Shown: piece after piece, positions 25,554 through 33,115 of the stretch
Position numbering within the stretch: the first letter of the stretch is position 1
How the letters are laid out: each line of letters opens with the position of its first letter
Assembly: GCA_031551865.1 (NCBI GenBank)
Contig: JAVBMY010000004.1
Coordinates: 62,001 to 126,000, forward strand
Source of the DNA: Rikenella sp031551865
Lineage (GTDB): Bacteria > Bacteroidota > Bacteroidia > Bacteroidales > Rikenellaceae
DNA length: 64,000 nucleotides
Reading direction: 5' to 3'
Translations under genes and position numbers: made by a program
Notes under the pieces: generated by a model
Database searches by the model: none
Told to the model about the DNA's origin: nothing
The model's input: the letters and a program-made list of their open reading frames with translations, nothing else

Positions 25554-26030
25554 ATGATAACCCGCAACCGAAAATACACCAACGGTGAAATCACCGTCAT
25601 CTGGCAACCCGCCCTGTGCGTACACGCCGGCGTCTGTTTTACCCGCCTGCGCCGTGTCTTCAATCCTGTCAAACGACCGTGGGTCGACATGTCGGGAGGT
25701 ACCACCCGGGAGATCATCGACGTGGTGGAAGAGTGTCCGACCGATGCGCTCACTTTCTTCTGGAACGACCCGGTAGTCAATGCGGCTTCGGGGTCACCCA
25801 AAATCTTCAGCGAAGACCTCGGCGAACTATTCCCTCCCGAATCGGATGCCATAGCGCGGGTGATTGTGCGCAACGGCGGGCCGCTGGTTGTCGAAGGCCA
25901 CTTCTCGGCCACCGGGCCCGACGGTGAACCGATGCGAAAAATGCGCCTGTTGTCGCTGTGCCGTTGCGGCCTTTCGCAAGACCAGCCCTTTTGCGACGGA
26001 TCGCACTTCCGGGCAAGGTTCAAGGATTGA
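25554..26030 (+). CDS. fusion of YjdI-like mono-cluster [4Fe-4S] domain and CDGSH iron-sulfur domain
   Basis: 158 residues from the ATG at 25554 (MITRNRKYTNGEITVIWQPA). The N-terminal part has CVHAGVCFTRLRRVF and VVEECPTDALTF, the Fer4_19/YjdI pattern. The C-terminal part has CRCGLSQDQPFCDGSH, the CDGSH motif with three Cys and one His that bind a redox-active [2Fe-2S] cluster. The two domains are commonly fused in bacteria. Probably an electron-transfer or cluster-donor protein in the cytoplasm; the exact partner is unknown. A stand-alone CDGSH gene follows 52 nt later. The start immediately follows a terminator, leaving almost no leader. Confidence 0.9.
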   Translation: MITRNRKYTNGEITVIWQPALCVHAGVCFTRLRRVFNPVKRPWVDMSGGTTREIIDVVEECPTDALTFFWNDPVVNAASGSPKIFSEDLGELFPPESDAIARVIVRNGGPLVVEGHFSATGPDGEPMRKMRLLSLCRCGLSQDQPFCDGSHFRARFKD

Positions 26031-26082
26031 CTATAGGGCTTATCCGCCTGATTCAGAACCGTAAAAATCTTCCAAACCGAAC

Positions 26083-26286
26083 ATGAGCGAATTTGAAGAC
26101 GCACAAGAAGTGCAGGTGACCATCCTGGAGAACGGTCCTGTGATCATCCGCGGTAAGTTCGAGGCCATCGGCATCGACGGCCGGGCCCTGAATCTCACGC
26201 CAGCCGACCGTGAGCGCGGCATAGCCTTCTGCCGTTGCGGCCGCACGCAGAACAAACCGTTCTGTGACGGCAGCCACGCGAAATAA
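26083..26286 (+). CDS. CDGSH iron-sulfur domain protein
   Basis: 67 residues, a single CDGSH domain: CRCGRTQNKPFCDGSH near the C-terminus, preceded by the strand-rich VTILENGPVIIRGKFEAIG also found in the C-terminal domain of the upstream fusion (VIVRNGGPLVVEGHFSATG). The two are clearly related domains. Binds one [2Fe-2S] cluster with a labile His ligand. Confidence 0.9.
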   Translation: MSEFEDAQEVQVTILENGPVIIRGKFEAIGIDGRALNLTPADRERGIAFCRCGRTQNKPFCDGSHAK

Positions 26287-26309
26287 TAGTGTGGTGTCTA
26301 TGCACCGGG

Positions 26310-26385
26310 AACGTTTTGATTAGCGAGGGCACTGCCACTTTGCGGACGATGCCGAGCGTGAAAAAACGACGAATGAAGTTCAACG
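26310..26385 (+). repeat. second dispersed repeat family, copy B
   Basis: AACGTTTTGATTAGCGAGGG through GAAGTTCAACG; closely similar to 25110-25188. No start codon follows it here. The stretch 26287-26586 (300 nt) holds this copy plus two palindromic repeats and no gene. Confidence 0.75.
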
Positions 26386-26390
26386 CTTTT

Positions 26391-26500
26391 CTTCGTCATT
26401 GCGAGAAAGGCTTTGCAAAAAGCCGACGAAGCAATCTTCCTGTTTCTGTTGAAGGGAAGATTGCTTCGTCGCGTTTTAGCGCTCCTCGCACAATGACGAA
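26391..26500. repeat. palindromic intergenic repeat, CATTGCGAG subtype
   Basis: Arms 26391-26442 (CTTCGTCATTGCGAG...GACGAAGCAATCTTCC) and 26451-26500 (GGGAAGATTGCTTCGTCGCG...CTCGCACAATGACGA) are long imperfect reverse complements. Confidence 0.85.
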
Positions 26501-26503
26501 AAC

Positions 26504-26576
26504 GATCCTGAACGCAGTGAAGGATCTCGGCCGAGAATAGCTCCAAGCCGAGATACTTTCACTGCGTTAGGATGAC
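26504..26576. repeat. palindromic intergenic repeat, CATCCTGAA subtype
   Basis: Arms GATCCTGAACGCAGTGAAGG (from 26504) and CTTTCACTGCGTTAGGATGA (ending 26575) with matching inner CTCGGC/GCCGAG. It lies 4 nt from the previous palindrome, so the two subtypes are in tandem. Confidence 0.82.
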
Positions 26577-26586
26577 GGGTTAGCCT

Positions 26587-28104
26587 TTATTCACCACGCG
26601 TACGGAATTTGATCGTGACGGAGTCGGAAGCCAACGGCAGACCGTCTTGATCCCTGAATCCAACCATCGTGAATTGGCAATCCGTATCCGGTTTCAGTTT
26701 TACTCCGAAAGTCAAACAAGTCTGGTCTTCGGACACATGCATTTTATAATCAGGATCGAATGAGAATCCCAATACCATATTGAATCCGCCCCCGCGGAAG
26801 GACATAGGTTCGTTAAATCTCACGCTGATTACCGCAGTCGACGGATCGACATCCTGTGCCCCTGGGTCAAACGGTTCTACATCCACTACACGCGGTTTCG
26901 AAGCCTCGAAGCCAACTCTTACCTTCCTTATGTTCGTTGCCAGATCGACATAAAATTCACCGAGGCGGGGCAGAAAATTTTCCATGGTAGGGTATTTCTC
27001 GCGGTCGCCCTCATACTCGTCGAGCAGTGCTACCAATTGTGGCATCCATATAAACCCGCAAGCAATCTCATAGCGCATCATTCCTTTTATTTCTTCTTCG
27101 GAGTTACCGTGGGCCATCATATAGCGGATCTCGCCGGCACGCACGAGGGCTTCGTTCACTACCGTGCTCCAAGTGTGATAGGTACTACTTATCTGATCTT
27201 TCTGTACGGAAAGTATCGAATCGCTGGCGGATTTGAACAAGTCTTCGCGTGACTCGTTGAGCGGGTTAACGAATGCATGATTGAATTCGTGTATGACTGT
27301 CGACAAGAAACTTGCTTTGTGAAAAGTGGGTTTGCCCAACGTATCATACGATGCACTACCCATGTGCGCGAATATAGCCGCATAACCATTGGGGAAATCT
27401 ATTGTAGAACCATAATTATTCCTCCCGAATCCCAGACCTATCAAAGGATATAGCGCTCCGTTGGTTTCGGTGCCGTAATAACGATCGAACCAATCGACAT
27501 CGATCTCCTCGAAAACCGGAACAAAAGCCTCCTCGGCAGTTTTATAGCGCTCAGCCTGTGAGGCAAAGAACGTGGCACAGTCGGCATCTTTATAGAATTT
27601 CCGCAAGAGTGTTACGAACTTTTCAGCCTCTTCGCGAGGCCAGCGATATTCCGGTATGGACGCGCTGAACGGTACCACAGGTTTGATTTTGGGCCCTGCC
27701 GTCAGCCAGACACCCATTGCCGGAATGGCATTATAACCCACCCACGTGCGGCCGCGTACCTGGCGCAGATATTCTACTGCGGGATGATCCTTGTAAGGAG
27801 CGAAATGCGTATTGATCGCCTTCGCATACGATGGATTGAAGAGCGTGTCTTTGTATTCGTCTATGTCGGCAAGACGGGCCACGATGCTCATCAGTTCGAC
27901 ATTTTCATACACTTTGGGTGGCACCATCGTTCCCGTCGGAGCAGTGTAGGGATTGGAAGATTTTGGCGCACCAGAGGCGTTTTGTTCGCTTCTGGAGAAG
28001 GCTTTGGGGGCTTTTCCGGGTGAAGAAGCAGCCGAAGGGGTGACGAAAATAACGGTACCGGCAGCACCGATAGCGATAGCGAGGAGTAGGGTTTTTAGTT
28101 TCAT
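26587..28104 (-). CDS. exported DUF4932-family putative zinc metallopeptidase
   Basis: 505 residues. A signal peptide (LKTLLLAIAIGAAGTVIFV) is followed by a low-complexity Ser/Pro/Ala linker, then a domain with VIHEFNHAFVNPL, an HExxH-type zinc motif, and ASYDTLGKPTFHKASFLSTV just before it. This fits DUF4932, a gluzincin-like Bacteroidota family. The C-terminal 100 residues (DVDPSTAVISVRFNEPMSFR, CQFTMVGFRDQDGLPLASDS) look like an Ig-like domain. It probably acts in the periplasm or at the surface. The substrate is unknown. The base composition is somewhat more AT-rich than the neighbouring core genes. Confidence 0.82.
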   Translation of the reverse strand: MKLKTLLLAIAIGAAGTVIFVTPSAASSPGKAPKAFSRSEQNASGAPKSSNPYTAPTGTMVPPKVYENVELMSIVARLADIDEYKDTLFNPSYAKAINTHFAPYKDHPAVEYLRQVRGRTWVGYNAIPAMGVWLTAGPKIKPVVPFSASIPEYRWPREEAEKFVTLLRKFYKDADCATFFASQAERYKTAEEAFVPVFEEIDVDWFDRYYGTETNGALYPLIGLGFGRNNYGSTIDFPNGYAAIFAHMGSASYDTLGKPTFHKASFLSTVIHEFNHAFVNPLNESREDLFKSASDSILSVQKDQISSTYHTWSTVVNEALVRAGEIRYMMAHGNSEEEIKGMMRYEIACGFIWMPQLVALLDEYEGDREKYPTMENFLPRLGEFYVDLATNIRKVRVGFEASKPRVVDVEPFDPGAQDVDPSTAVISVRFNEPMSFRGGGFNMVLGFSFDPDYKMHVSEDQTCLTFGVKLKPDTDCQFTMVGFRDQDGLPLASDSVTIKFRTRGE

Positions 28105-28156
28105 TAGATATTAGGGGTTGGTATATTTCTCAAGGATAGCTTCTACTATGACAATG

Positions 28157-28297
28157 TTAACGCATAAACATAACATTATCATATATAAGACGCTTACCGA
28201 CACTGTTTTGGATTTCCGAAGACAATTTTTTTTCAATTTCACTATGAATCCTCAATTCCCGGCGAAACTTTTCCGGCTCTATTTCATAATCTTTCAT
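28157..28297 (-). CDS. possible small protein or gene remnant
   Basis: 46 codons from the ATG at 28297 (MKDYEIEPEKFRRELRIHSE), ending MFMR, in an AT-rich stretch between two divergent genes. The charged helical composition looks protein-like, but there is no promoter on this strand and no recognised family. The gap 28105-28401 otherwise holds only the hydrogenase promoter. Confidence 0.2.
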   Translation of the reverse strand: MKDYEIEPEKFRRELRIHSEIEKKLSSEIQNSVGKRLIYDNVMFMR

Positions 28298-28322
28298 AAT
28301 CCACAATTCGGTGTTATCTTTG
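28292..28322 (+). promoter_or_regulatory. promoter of the [FeFe] hydrogenase
   Basis: TTTC (28292-28295), 19-nt spacer, TATCTTTG (28315-28322). The leader would be about 75 nt. Confidence 0.65.
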
Positions 28323-28401
28323 TGCGTTCTTAATGTGTTAATAAAATAACAATCGGTCGGGAGCCGCCCGGTATTTCCCCACATTACGCCCGCTACCACC
28401 C

Positions 28402-29832
28402 ATGGCAGTAACGAACAACACCATGATCCTGCGCCGCGAATTGCTCGCGCGCGTCGTCAGACACCTCAAAGACGGGACCCTCGAAGCAAACATCGACCGG
28501 ATCCCTTACGACATGCGCCCGCGTGGCGGCGATCTGTCGCGCTGCTGCGTCTACAAAGACCGCGTGATGCTCAAATACCGCGCGATGGGCCTGCTGGGGT
28601 TCGGCATCGACGAGGAGACCGACGAGATGACCACACTGGCCGAATATACCCGCCTGGCCGCCCAGCGCGAAACGCCATCGTCAAACCCCCTCTCGGTAAT
28701 GACCGAGGCGTGCAGCGCCTGCGTGAAGGTCAATTACGTGGTCACCAACATGTGCCGCGGCTGCGTGGCCCGTCCGTGCGAGGTGAACTGCGCCAAAGAC
28801 GCCATCCGCTTCATCAACGGCCAGGCGTTCATCGAACACGAGAAATGCGTGAACTGCGGCCTTTGTCAAAAAAACTGCCCGTTCCACGCCATCGTCTATA
28901 TGCCCGTGCCCTGCGAGGAATCGTGCCCTGTGAACGCCATCAGCAAGGATGCCGAAGGCAAAGAACACATCGATCCCGAGAAATGCATCTACTGCGGTCG
29001 CTGCATCAACGCCTGCCCGTTCGGCGCCGTGGTCGAGAAATCGCACATCACTGAGCTTTTCCGGGCTTTCAACGACCCCGCGAAAAAAGTGATCGCCATG
29101 GTGGCGCCTGCCGTGGCCGGGCAATTCAAAACCTCACTGGCCAACATTCTCGGTGCCACACGCAAACTCGGTTTCGACGACGTGATCGAAGTCGCCGCGG
29201 GGGCCGATGTCACCACAGCCAACGAAGCCGCCGAGTTCCGGGAAAAAATGGCCGAAGGGCAACCCTTCATGACCACCTCGTGCTGCCCGTCGTACTATAT
29301 GCTGGCCGGAAAACACATCCCCGAGATCGTACCCTTCGTGTCGCACACCCGCAGCCCGATGTACTACACGGCCGAGATCGCCCGCAAACAATACCCCGAC
29401 GGGGTGCTGGTGTTCGTAGGGCCCTGCGTCGCCAAACGCAAAGAAGCTGCCCACGATCCCAACGTCGACCTGATGCTCAACTTCGAAGAACTGGGCGCCA
29501 TGTTCCAGGCTTTCGGCGTCGATGTATTCAAGGAAAGCAAAGAAAAACTCGACACTGCCATTAACCCTACCAGCCGGAACTATGCCGTGACCTCAGGGGT
29601 GGCCGGAGCCGTGGCCGCCGCGTTGCCCGACGGATTCGACATCAGCCCGGTGGTGATCGACGGCATCGACAAAGCGACCATCAAAGAACTGCGCGGCTTT
29701 GTAAAAACTTGCCCCGGAAACATGGTCGAAGTGATGGCCTGCGAAGGCGGATGTGTCGGCGGATGCAACACGCTGGCCAACCCGAAAGTGGCTGCCCGCC
29801 AGGTAACCCAGGCGGCAGGCCTGAACAAATAA
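28402..29832 (+). CDS. [FeFe] hydrogenase, group B-like, with N-terminal ferredoxin clusters
   Basis: 476 residues. The H-cluster domain has the three signature loops TTSCCPSYYM, FVGPCVAKRKEAA and ACEGGCVGGC. It is preceded by Cys-rich cluster sites CSACVKVNYVV ... CRGCVARPCEVNC, CVNCGLCQKNCPF and CIYCGRCINACPF. In group A enzymes the first loop reads TSCCPxW and the second MPCxxK; the SYY and GPCVAKRKE variants and the N-terminal cluster layout fit the group B monomeric enzymes of gut anaerobes. Probably ferredoxin-linked H2 production; a sensory role cannot be excluded. HydE, F and G maturases are not in the window. Own promoter at 28292-28322 and a terminator after the gene. Confidence 0.9.
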   Translation: MAVTNNTMILRRELLARVVRHLKDGTLEANIDRIPYDMRPRGGDLSRCCVYKDRVMLKYRAMGLLGFGIDEETDEMTTLAEYTRLAAQRETPSSNPLSVMTEACSACVKVNYVVTNMCRGCVARPCEVNCAKDAIRFINGQAFIEHEKCVNCGLCQKNCPFHAIVYMPVPCEESCPVNAISKDAEGKEHIDPEKCIYCGRCINACPFGAVVEKSHITELFRAFNDPAKKVIAMVAPAVAGQFKTSLANILGATRKLGFDDVIEVAAGADVTTANEAAEFREKMAEGQPFMTTSCCPSYYMLAGKHIPEIVPFVSHTRSPMYYTAEIARKQYPDGVLVFVGPCVAKRKEAAHDPNVDLMLNFEELGAMFQAFGVDVFKESKEKLDTAINPTSRNYAVTSGVAGAVAAALPDGFDISPVVIDGIDKATIKELRGFVKTCPGNMVEVMACEGGCVGGCNTLANPKVAARQVTQAAGLNK

Positions 29833-29856
29833 CCTTTCTCGCGAGGCGGTATTTCT

Positions 29857-29906
29857 GCGGGGTGGAGGGTCGGCTTATCGGCCGGAACCCCGCCCCTCGT
29901 TTTTTC
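29857..29906 (+). terminator. terminator after the hydrogenase
   Basis: Outer stem GCGGGGT (29857-29863) with ACCCCGC (29887-29893), inner GGTCGGC/GGCCGG pairing, followed by CCCTCGTTTTTTCTC. Confidence 0.75.
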
Positions 29907-29938
29907 TCGTACCACGCGACCGCAAGAATTAAATTATT

Positions 29939-31156
29939 ATGCTGAAGATAAACGTTACCGACAAAATCTATTGGCTCGGCACCAACGACCGACGCAAACA
30001 GCTGTTCGAGAATATGTGGCCCCTGCCCAACGGCGTGGCCTACAACTCATACCTCATCAATGACGTGAAGACCGCCCTTGTCGATACCATCGAGATGGGC
30101 ACCGGCGGCGACTACGTCGGCTGGGTCGAACAATTGCTTGAAGGCCGTGAACTTAATTACCTGATCGTAAACCACATGGAGCCCGACCATGCCGGCGAAA
30201 TCGGCGAGGTACTCCGCCGCTGGCCCGCGCTGAAAGTGGTCGGCAACAATAAAACCCTCGAAATCCTCGAAGCCTACTATGGCGTAAAACCGGGCTCGGA
30301 ACAAACCCTGCTCGTCAAAGACGGCGATACGCTGGAGCTCGGACACCACACCCTCAGGTTCATCCTCACTCCGTGGGTGCATTGGCCCGAAACCATGATG
30401 ACCTACGACGCCACCGAAGGCACTCTTTTCACCGGCGATGCATTCGGGTCGTTCGGTACGCTCGACGGCGCTATTTTCGACGACGAATGCCCCGATTTCG
30501 ACACCGCGTACCTCGAAGAGATGCGCCGCTACTACTCGAACATCGTCGGCAAATACAGCAACATGGTGCAGAAGGCCTACGCCAAGATCGCCGAGGCCGG
30601 GATCTGCATCAAACGCATCTGCCCGACGCACGGCCTCGTGTGGCGTTCGCACCACGAGCGCGTGCTCGGCCTCTACGACCGGTGGAGCCGCTACGAAGCC
30701 GAAAAGGGAGTGGTGATCGCCTACGCCTCGATGTACGGCAACGGCGCCCGCACCGCCGATTACATCGCCCGCCGCCTTGTGGAGCAGGGTGTGGGCAAGG
30801 TGAAGGTCCACGACGTGTCCAAGACCCATGTTTCGTACCTGATTAACGACCTGTGGCGCTATAAGGGCGTGATCCTGGGCAGTTGCGCCTACAACACCTG
30901 CATGCACCCGATGATGGAACAACTCACCACCGAAATTTCGCACTTAGGGCTCAAAGACCGTTTCCTCGGGATCTTCGGTTCGTACAGCTGGAATGGTGGC
31001 GGCGCCCGGAGCCTGAAAGCCTGGGCCGATGCCTACACACCGAACAACAACTGGGAACTGGTGGCCGAGCCGGCTGACATCCGTGCCACGCCGACCCCCG
31101 AAAAAATGGCGACCGCCGATGCGCTGGCCACAGCCATGGCCGCGAAACTGAAATAA
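29939..31156 (+). CDS. fprA: FprA-family A-type flavodiiron protein
   Basis: 405 residues. The N-terminal metallo-beta-lactamase-like domain has the diiron site NHMEPDHAGE (His79, Glu81, Asp83, His84), WVHWPETMMTYD, LFTGDAFGSFG and ICPTHGLVW. The C-terminal flavodoxin domain starts near residue 255 (VVIAYASMYGNGARTADYIA) and has FLGIFGSYSWNGGGARSL. It reduces O2 to water or NO to N2O, protecting oxygen-sensitive enzymes in anaerobes. Placement directly after the [FeFe] hydrogenase is suggestive, since hydrogenase is inactivated by O2. A terminator lies between them, so they need not be one transcript. Confidence 0.95.
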   Translation: MLKINVTDKIYWLGTNDRRKQLFENMWPLPNGVAYNSYLINDVKTALVDTIEMGTGGDYVGWVEQLLEGRELNYLIVNHMEPDHAGEIGEVLRRWPALKVVGNNKTLEILEAYYGVKPGSEQTLLVKDGDTLELGHHTLRFILTPWVHWPETMMTYDATEGTLFTGDAFGSFGTLDGAIFDDECPDFDTAYLEEMRRYYSNIVGKYSNMVQKAYAKIAEAGICIKRICPTHGLVWRSHHERVLGLYDRWSRYEAEKGVVIAYASMYGNGARTADYIARRLVEQGVGKVKVHDVSKTHVSYLINDLWRYKGVILGSCAYNTCMHPMMEQLTTEISHLGLKDRFLGIFGSYSWNGGGARSLKAWADAYTPNNNWELVAEPADIRATPTPEKMATADALATAMAAKLK

Positions 31157-31167
31157 CTATTACTGTA

Positions 31168-31255
31168 TGTCATCCTGAACGAAGCCGAGGGAGCTTTGCT
31201 AAGATAAACATTACCCGATTCTTGAAAAGTTCCCTTGGCTTTGCTTGGGATGACA
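31168..31255. repeat. palindromic intergenic repeat
   Basis: Arms TGTCATCCTGAACGAAGCCG (from 31168) and TTGGCTTTGCTTGGGATGAC (to 31254), imperfect reverse complements. It lies between fprA and the thioesterase gene; the right end is 16 nt from the ATG at 31272. Confidence 0.85.
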
Positions 31256-31271
31256 AAGGAATATTCCCGAA

Positions 31272-31661
31272 ATGAAACCAGGAGATATATACACCGCCGC
31301 ACTGATCGTGGCGCCGGAACATACCGCCGCCGCGATGGGCAGCGGGGACCTGCCCGTGCTGGCCACGCCGGCCATAATCGCCCTGATGGAAAACGCGGCG
31401 ATGCTGGCCCTAAAGCCTTCTTTGGAGGCAGGGCAGAGTAGTGTAGGCACGGCCATCAGCGTCGAACACCTCAAAGCCAGTCCCATCGGCGCCCGCATCG
31501 AAGCCGTGGCCACCGTAATCGCCATCGACGGACGCCGGGTCGAGTTCTCCGTCGAAGCCCGGGAAGTGCCCGGATCGGGCGATCCTGTACCGATCGGCAG
31601 AGGCACGCACACCCGTTTCATTGTGGATGCGGTGCGCTTCCTCGGGAAGATTACCCAGTAA
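31272..31661 (+). CDS. hot-dog-fold thioesterase (FlK-like)
   Basis: 129 residues. The pattern AALIVAPEHTAAAMGSGDLP, ATPAIIALMENAAMLAL and SSVGTAISVEHLKASPIGAR matches the fluoroacetyl-CoA-thioesterase-like hot-dog family, with the Glu of the MENAA helix and the TxxxxxHLKAxPxG strand. It would hydrolyse a small acyl-CoA. The substrate is unknown; fluoroacetyl-CoA is unlikely in this setting. The frame also opens upstream at 31235, but that would run into the repeat. Confidence 0.85.
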   Translation: MKPGDIYTAALIVAPEHTAAAMGSGDLPVLATPAIIALMENAAMLALKPSLEAGQSSVGTAISVEHLKASPIGARIEAVATVIAIDGRRVEFSVEAREVPGSGDPVPIGRGTHTRFIVDAVRFLGKITQ

Positions 31662-31673
31662 ATGCCTAAATGA

Positions 31674-31713
31674 TGTCATCCCGGTCGATGCCTCGGCTTT
31701 GCTATGGATGACA
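31674..31713. repeat. short palindromic repeat remnant
   Basis: TGTCATCC (from 31675) and GGATGACA (to about 31713) face each other with CCTCGGCTTTGC between them; an internally deleted copy of the same family. Confidence 0.6.
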
Positions 31714-31765
31714 CATTTTATCACAAAAACTAAACGATAGACTATTCAGGCTCGCAAAAAATTCG

Positions 31766-31773
31766 TAGCTTTG
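31766..31773 (+). promoter_or_regulatory. -7 promoter element of the aldolase gene
   Basis: TAGCTTTG; the 91 nt that follow to the ATG at 31865 are very A-rich and would form an unstructured leader. -33 not clear. Confidence 0.5.
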
Positions 31774-31864
31774 AAAGATAGTTTTCGCCAAAAATGGCAA
31801 AGCCAGCACCCATACACACCGCAATCCATAAAACAACAAAAATCACATAAACAAACACACAACC

Positions 31865-32935
31865 ATGAGCGACAAAAAATTCCCCGCCGGAGTGCTGACC
31901 GGTGAAAAGGTCGGCCAACTCTTCGCCTACGCCAAAGAAAAAGGATTTGCCATTCCCGCCGTCAACGTGACCGGAACCGGTACGGTGAATGCCGTGCTCG
32001 AAACCGCCGCTGCAGTCAATTCACCCGTGATCATCCAGCTTTCGAACGGCGGCGCAGCCTTCTACGCCGGCAAAGGTCTCAAGCTCGAAGGACAAGAAGC
32101 AGCCGTACTCGGCGCCATATCGGCCGCCAAACATGTACACACCGTAGCCCAGGCTTACGGCATCCCCGTAATCCTGCATACCGACCATGCCGCCAAGAAG
32201 CTCCTCCCCTGGATCGACGGCCTGCTCGACGCCAGCGAAAAACACTTCAAAGAAACCGGCACTCCGCTCTTCAGTTCGCACATGCTCGACCTGAGCGAAG
32301 AGCCCTTGGCCGAGAACCTTGATATTTGCTCGAAATACCTCGCCCGCATGAGCAAAATGGGAATGACCCTTGAGATCGAGCTCGGTATCACCGGCGGCGA
32401 AGAAGACGGCGTCGACAACACCCATGTGGATTCGTCGAAACTCTATACCCAACCCGAAGAAGTTTGCCAGGCCTACGAAACGCTCAGCAAAGTATCGCCC
32501 AACTTCACCATTGCCGCCTCGTTCGGCAACGTACACGGCGTATACAAACCCGGCAACGTGGTGCTCAATCCCTGCATCCTCCATGACTCGCAGGAGTACA
32601 TCCAAAAGAAACTCGGCACCGCGTCCAAACCCGTGAACTTCGTATTCCACGGCGGCTCGGGCTCTGAACCTGAAAAAATTCAGGAAGCCATCGACTACGG
32701 CGTAATCAAAATGAACATTGATACCGACATCCAGTGGGCCTTCTGGGACGGCATCCGCCAATACTACCACAAAAACGAGTCTTACCTCCAGAGCCAGCTC
32801 GGTAACATCGAAGGAGCCGACAAACCCAACAAGAAATACTACGACCCCCGCACTTGGTTACGTGCCGGCGAGGCCAGCGTCACCGAACGCCTCAAAATGT
32901 CCTTCAAAGACCTGAACTGTATCGACGTGCTGTAA
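31865..32935 (+). CDS. fbaA: class II fructose-bisphosphate aldolase
   Basis: 356 residues, class IIA length. Zinc-dependent cleavage of fructose 1,6-bisphosphate. Metal ligands in VILHTDHAAKKLLPW, LEIELGITGGEEDGVDN, ASFGNVHGVYK and NFVFHGGSGS; phosphate-binding VIKMNIDTDIQWAFWDG. Followed by its own terminator, with a phosphofructokinase next, so glycolysis genes are side by side but apparently separate transcription units. Confidence 0.96.
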   Translation: MSDKKFPAGVLTGEKVGQLFAYAKEKGFAIPAVNVTGTGTVNAVLETAAAVNSPVIIQLSNGGAAFYAGKGLKLEGQEAAVLGAISAAKHVHTVAQAYGIPVILHTDHAAKKLLPWIDGLLDASEKHFKETGTPLFSSHMLDLSEEPLAENLDICSKYLARMSKMGMTLEIELGITGGEEDGVDNTHVDSSKLYTQPEEVCQAYETLSKVSPNFTIAASFGNVHGVYKPGNVVLNPCILHDSQEYIQKKLGTASKPVNFVFHGGSGSEPEKIQEAIDYGVIKMNIDTDIQWAFWDGIRQYYHKNESYLQSQLGNIEGADKPNKKYYDPRTWLRAGEASVTERLKMSFKDLNCIDVL

Positions 32936-32949
32936 TCCCTCTCGGAACG

Positions 32950-32982
32950 ACGGTTTCCCGCGTCGGGCGGGAAACCGTTTCA
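32950..32982 (+). terminator. terminator of the aldolase gene
   Basis: Perfect 11-bp stem ACGGTTTCCCG (32950-32960) with CGGGAAACCGT (32968-32978), 7-nt loop. Confidence 0.85.
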
Positions 32983-32990
32983 GTTTACGG

Positions 32991-33028
32991 GAGCATGCCC
33001 ATCAAAAATGGACAGTGCCGGACGAGAC
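32991..33028 (+). repeat. second dispersed repeat family, partial copy C
   Basis: GGAGCATGCCCATCAAAAAT then GGACAGTGCCGGACGAGA aligns with the hairpin-bearing middle of copy A (25127-25165); the flanks are not conserved. Confidence 0.45.
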
Positions 33029-33115
33029 CCCACCGTTTCTTCGCCCGGGCGGTTTTATGTTTCGCGCGGGCCTTTAACGGAAATCTTTTACCCCATATTC
33101 TTTTACCCATTCCCC

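Noticed and set aside
26391..26576. Tandem palindromes considered as a CRISPR array
   Set aside because: Only two units, of different subtypes, no regular spacers and no cas genes.
30047..30943. 298-codon minus-strand frame inside fprA
   Set aside because: FprA on the plus strand has every diagnostic motif; the antisense frame has none.
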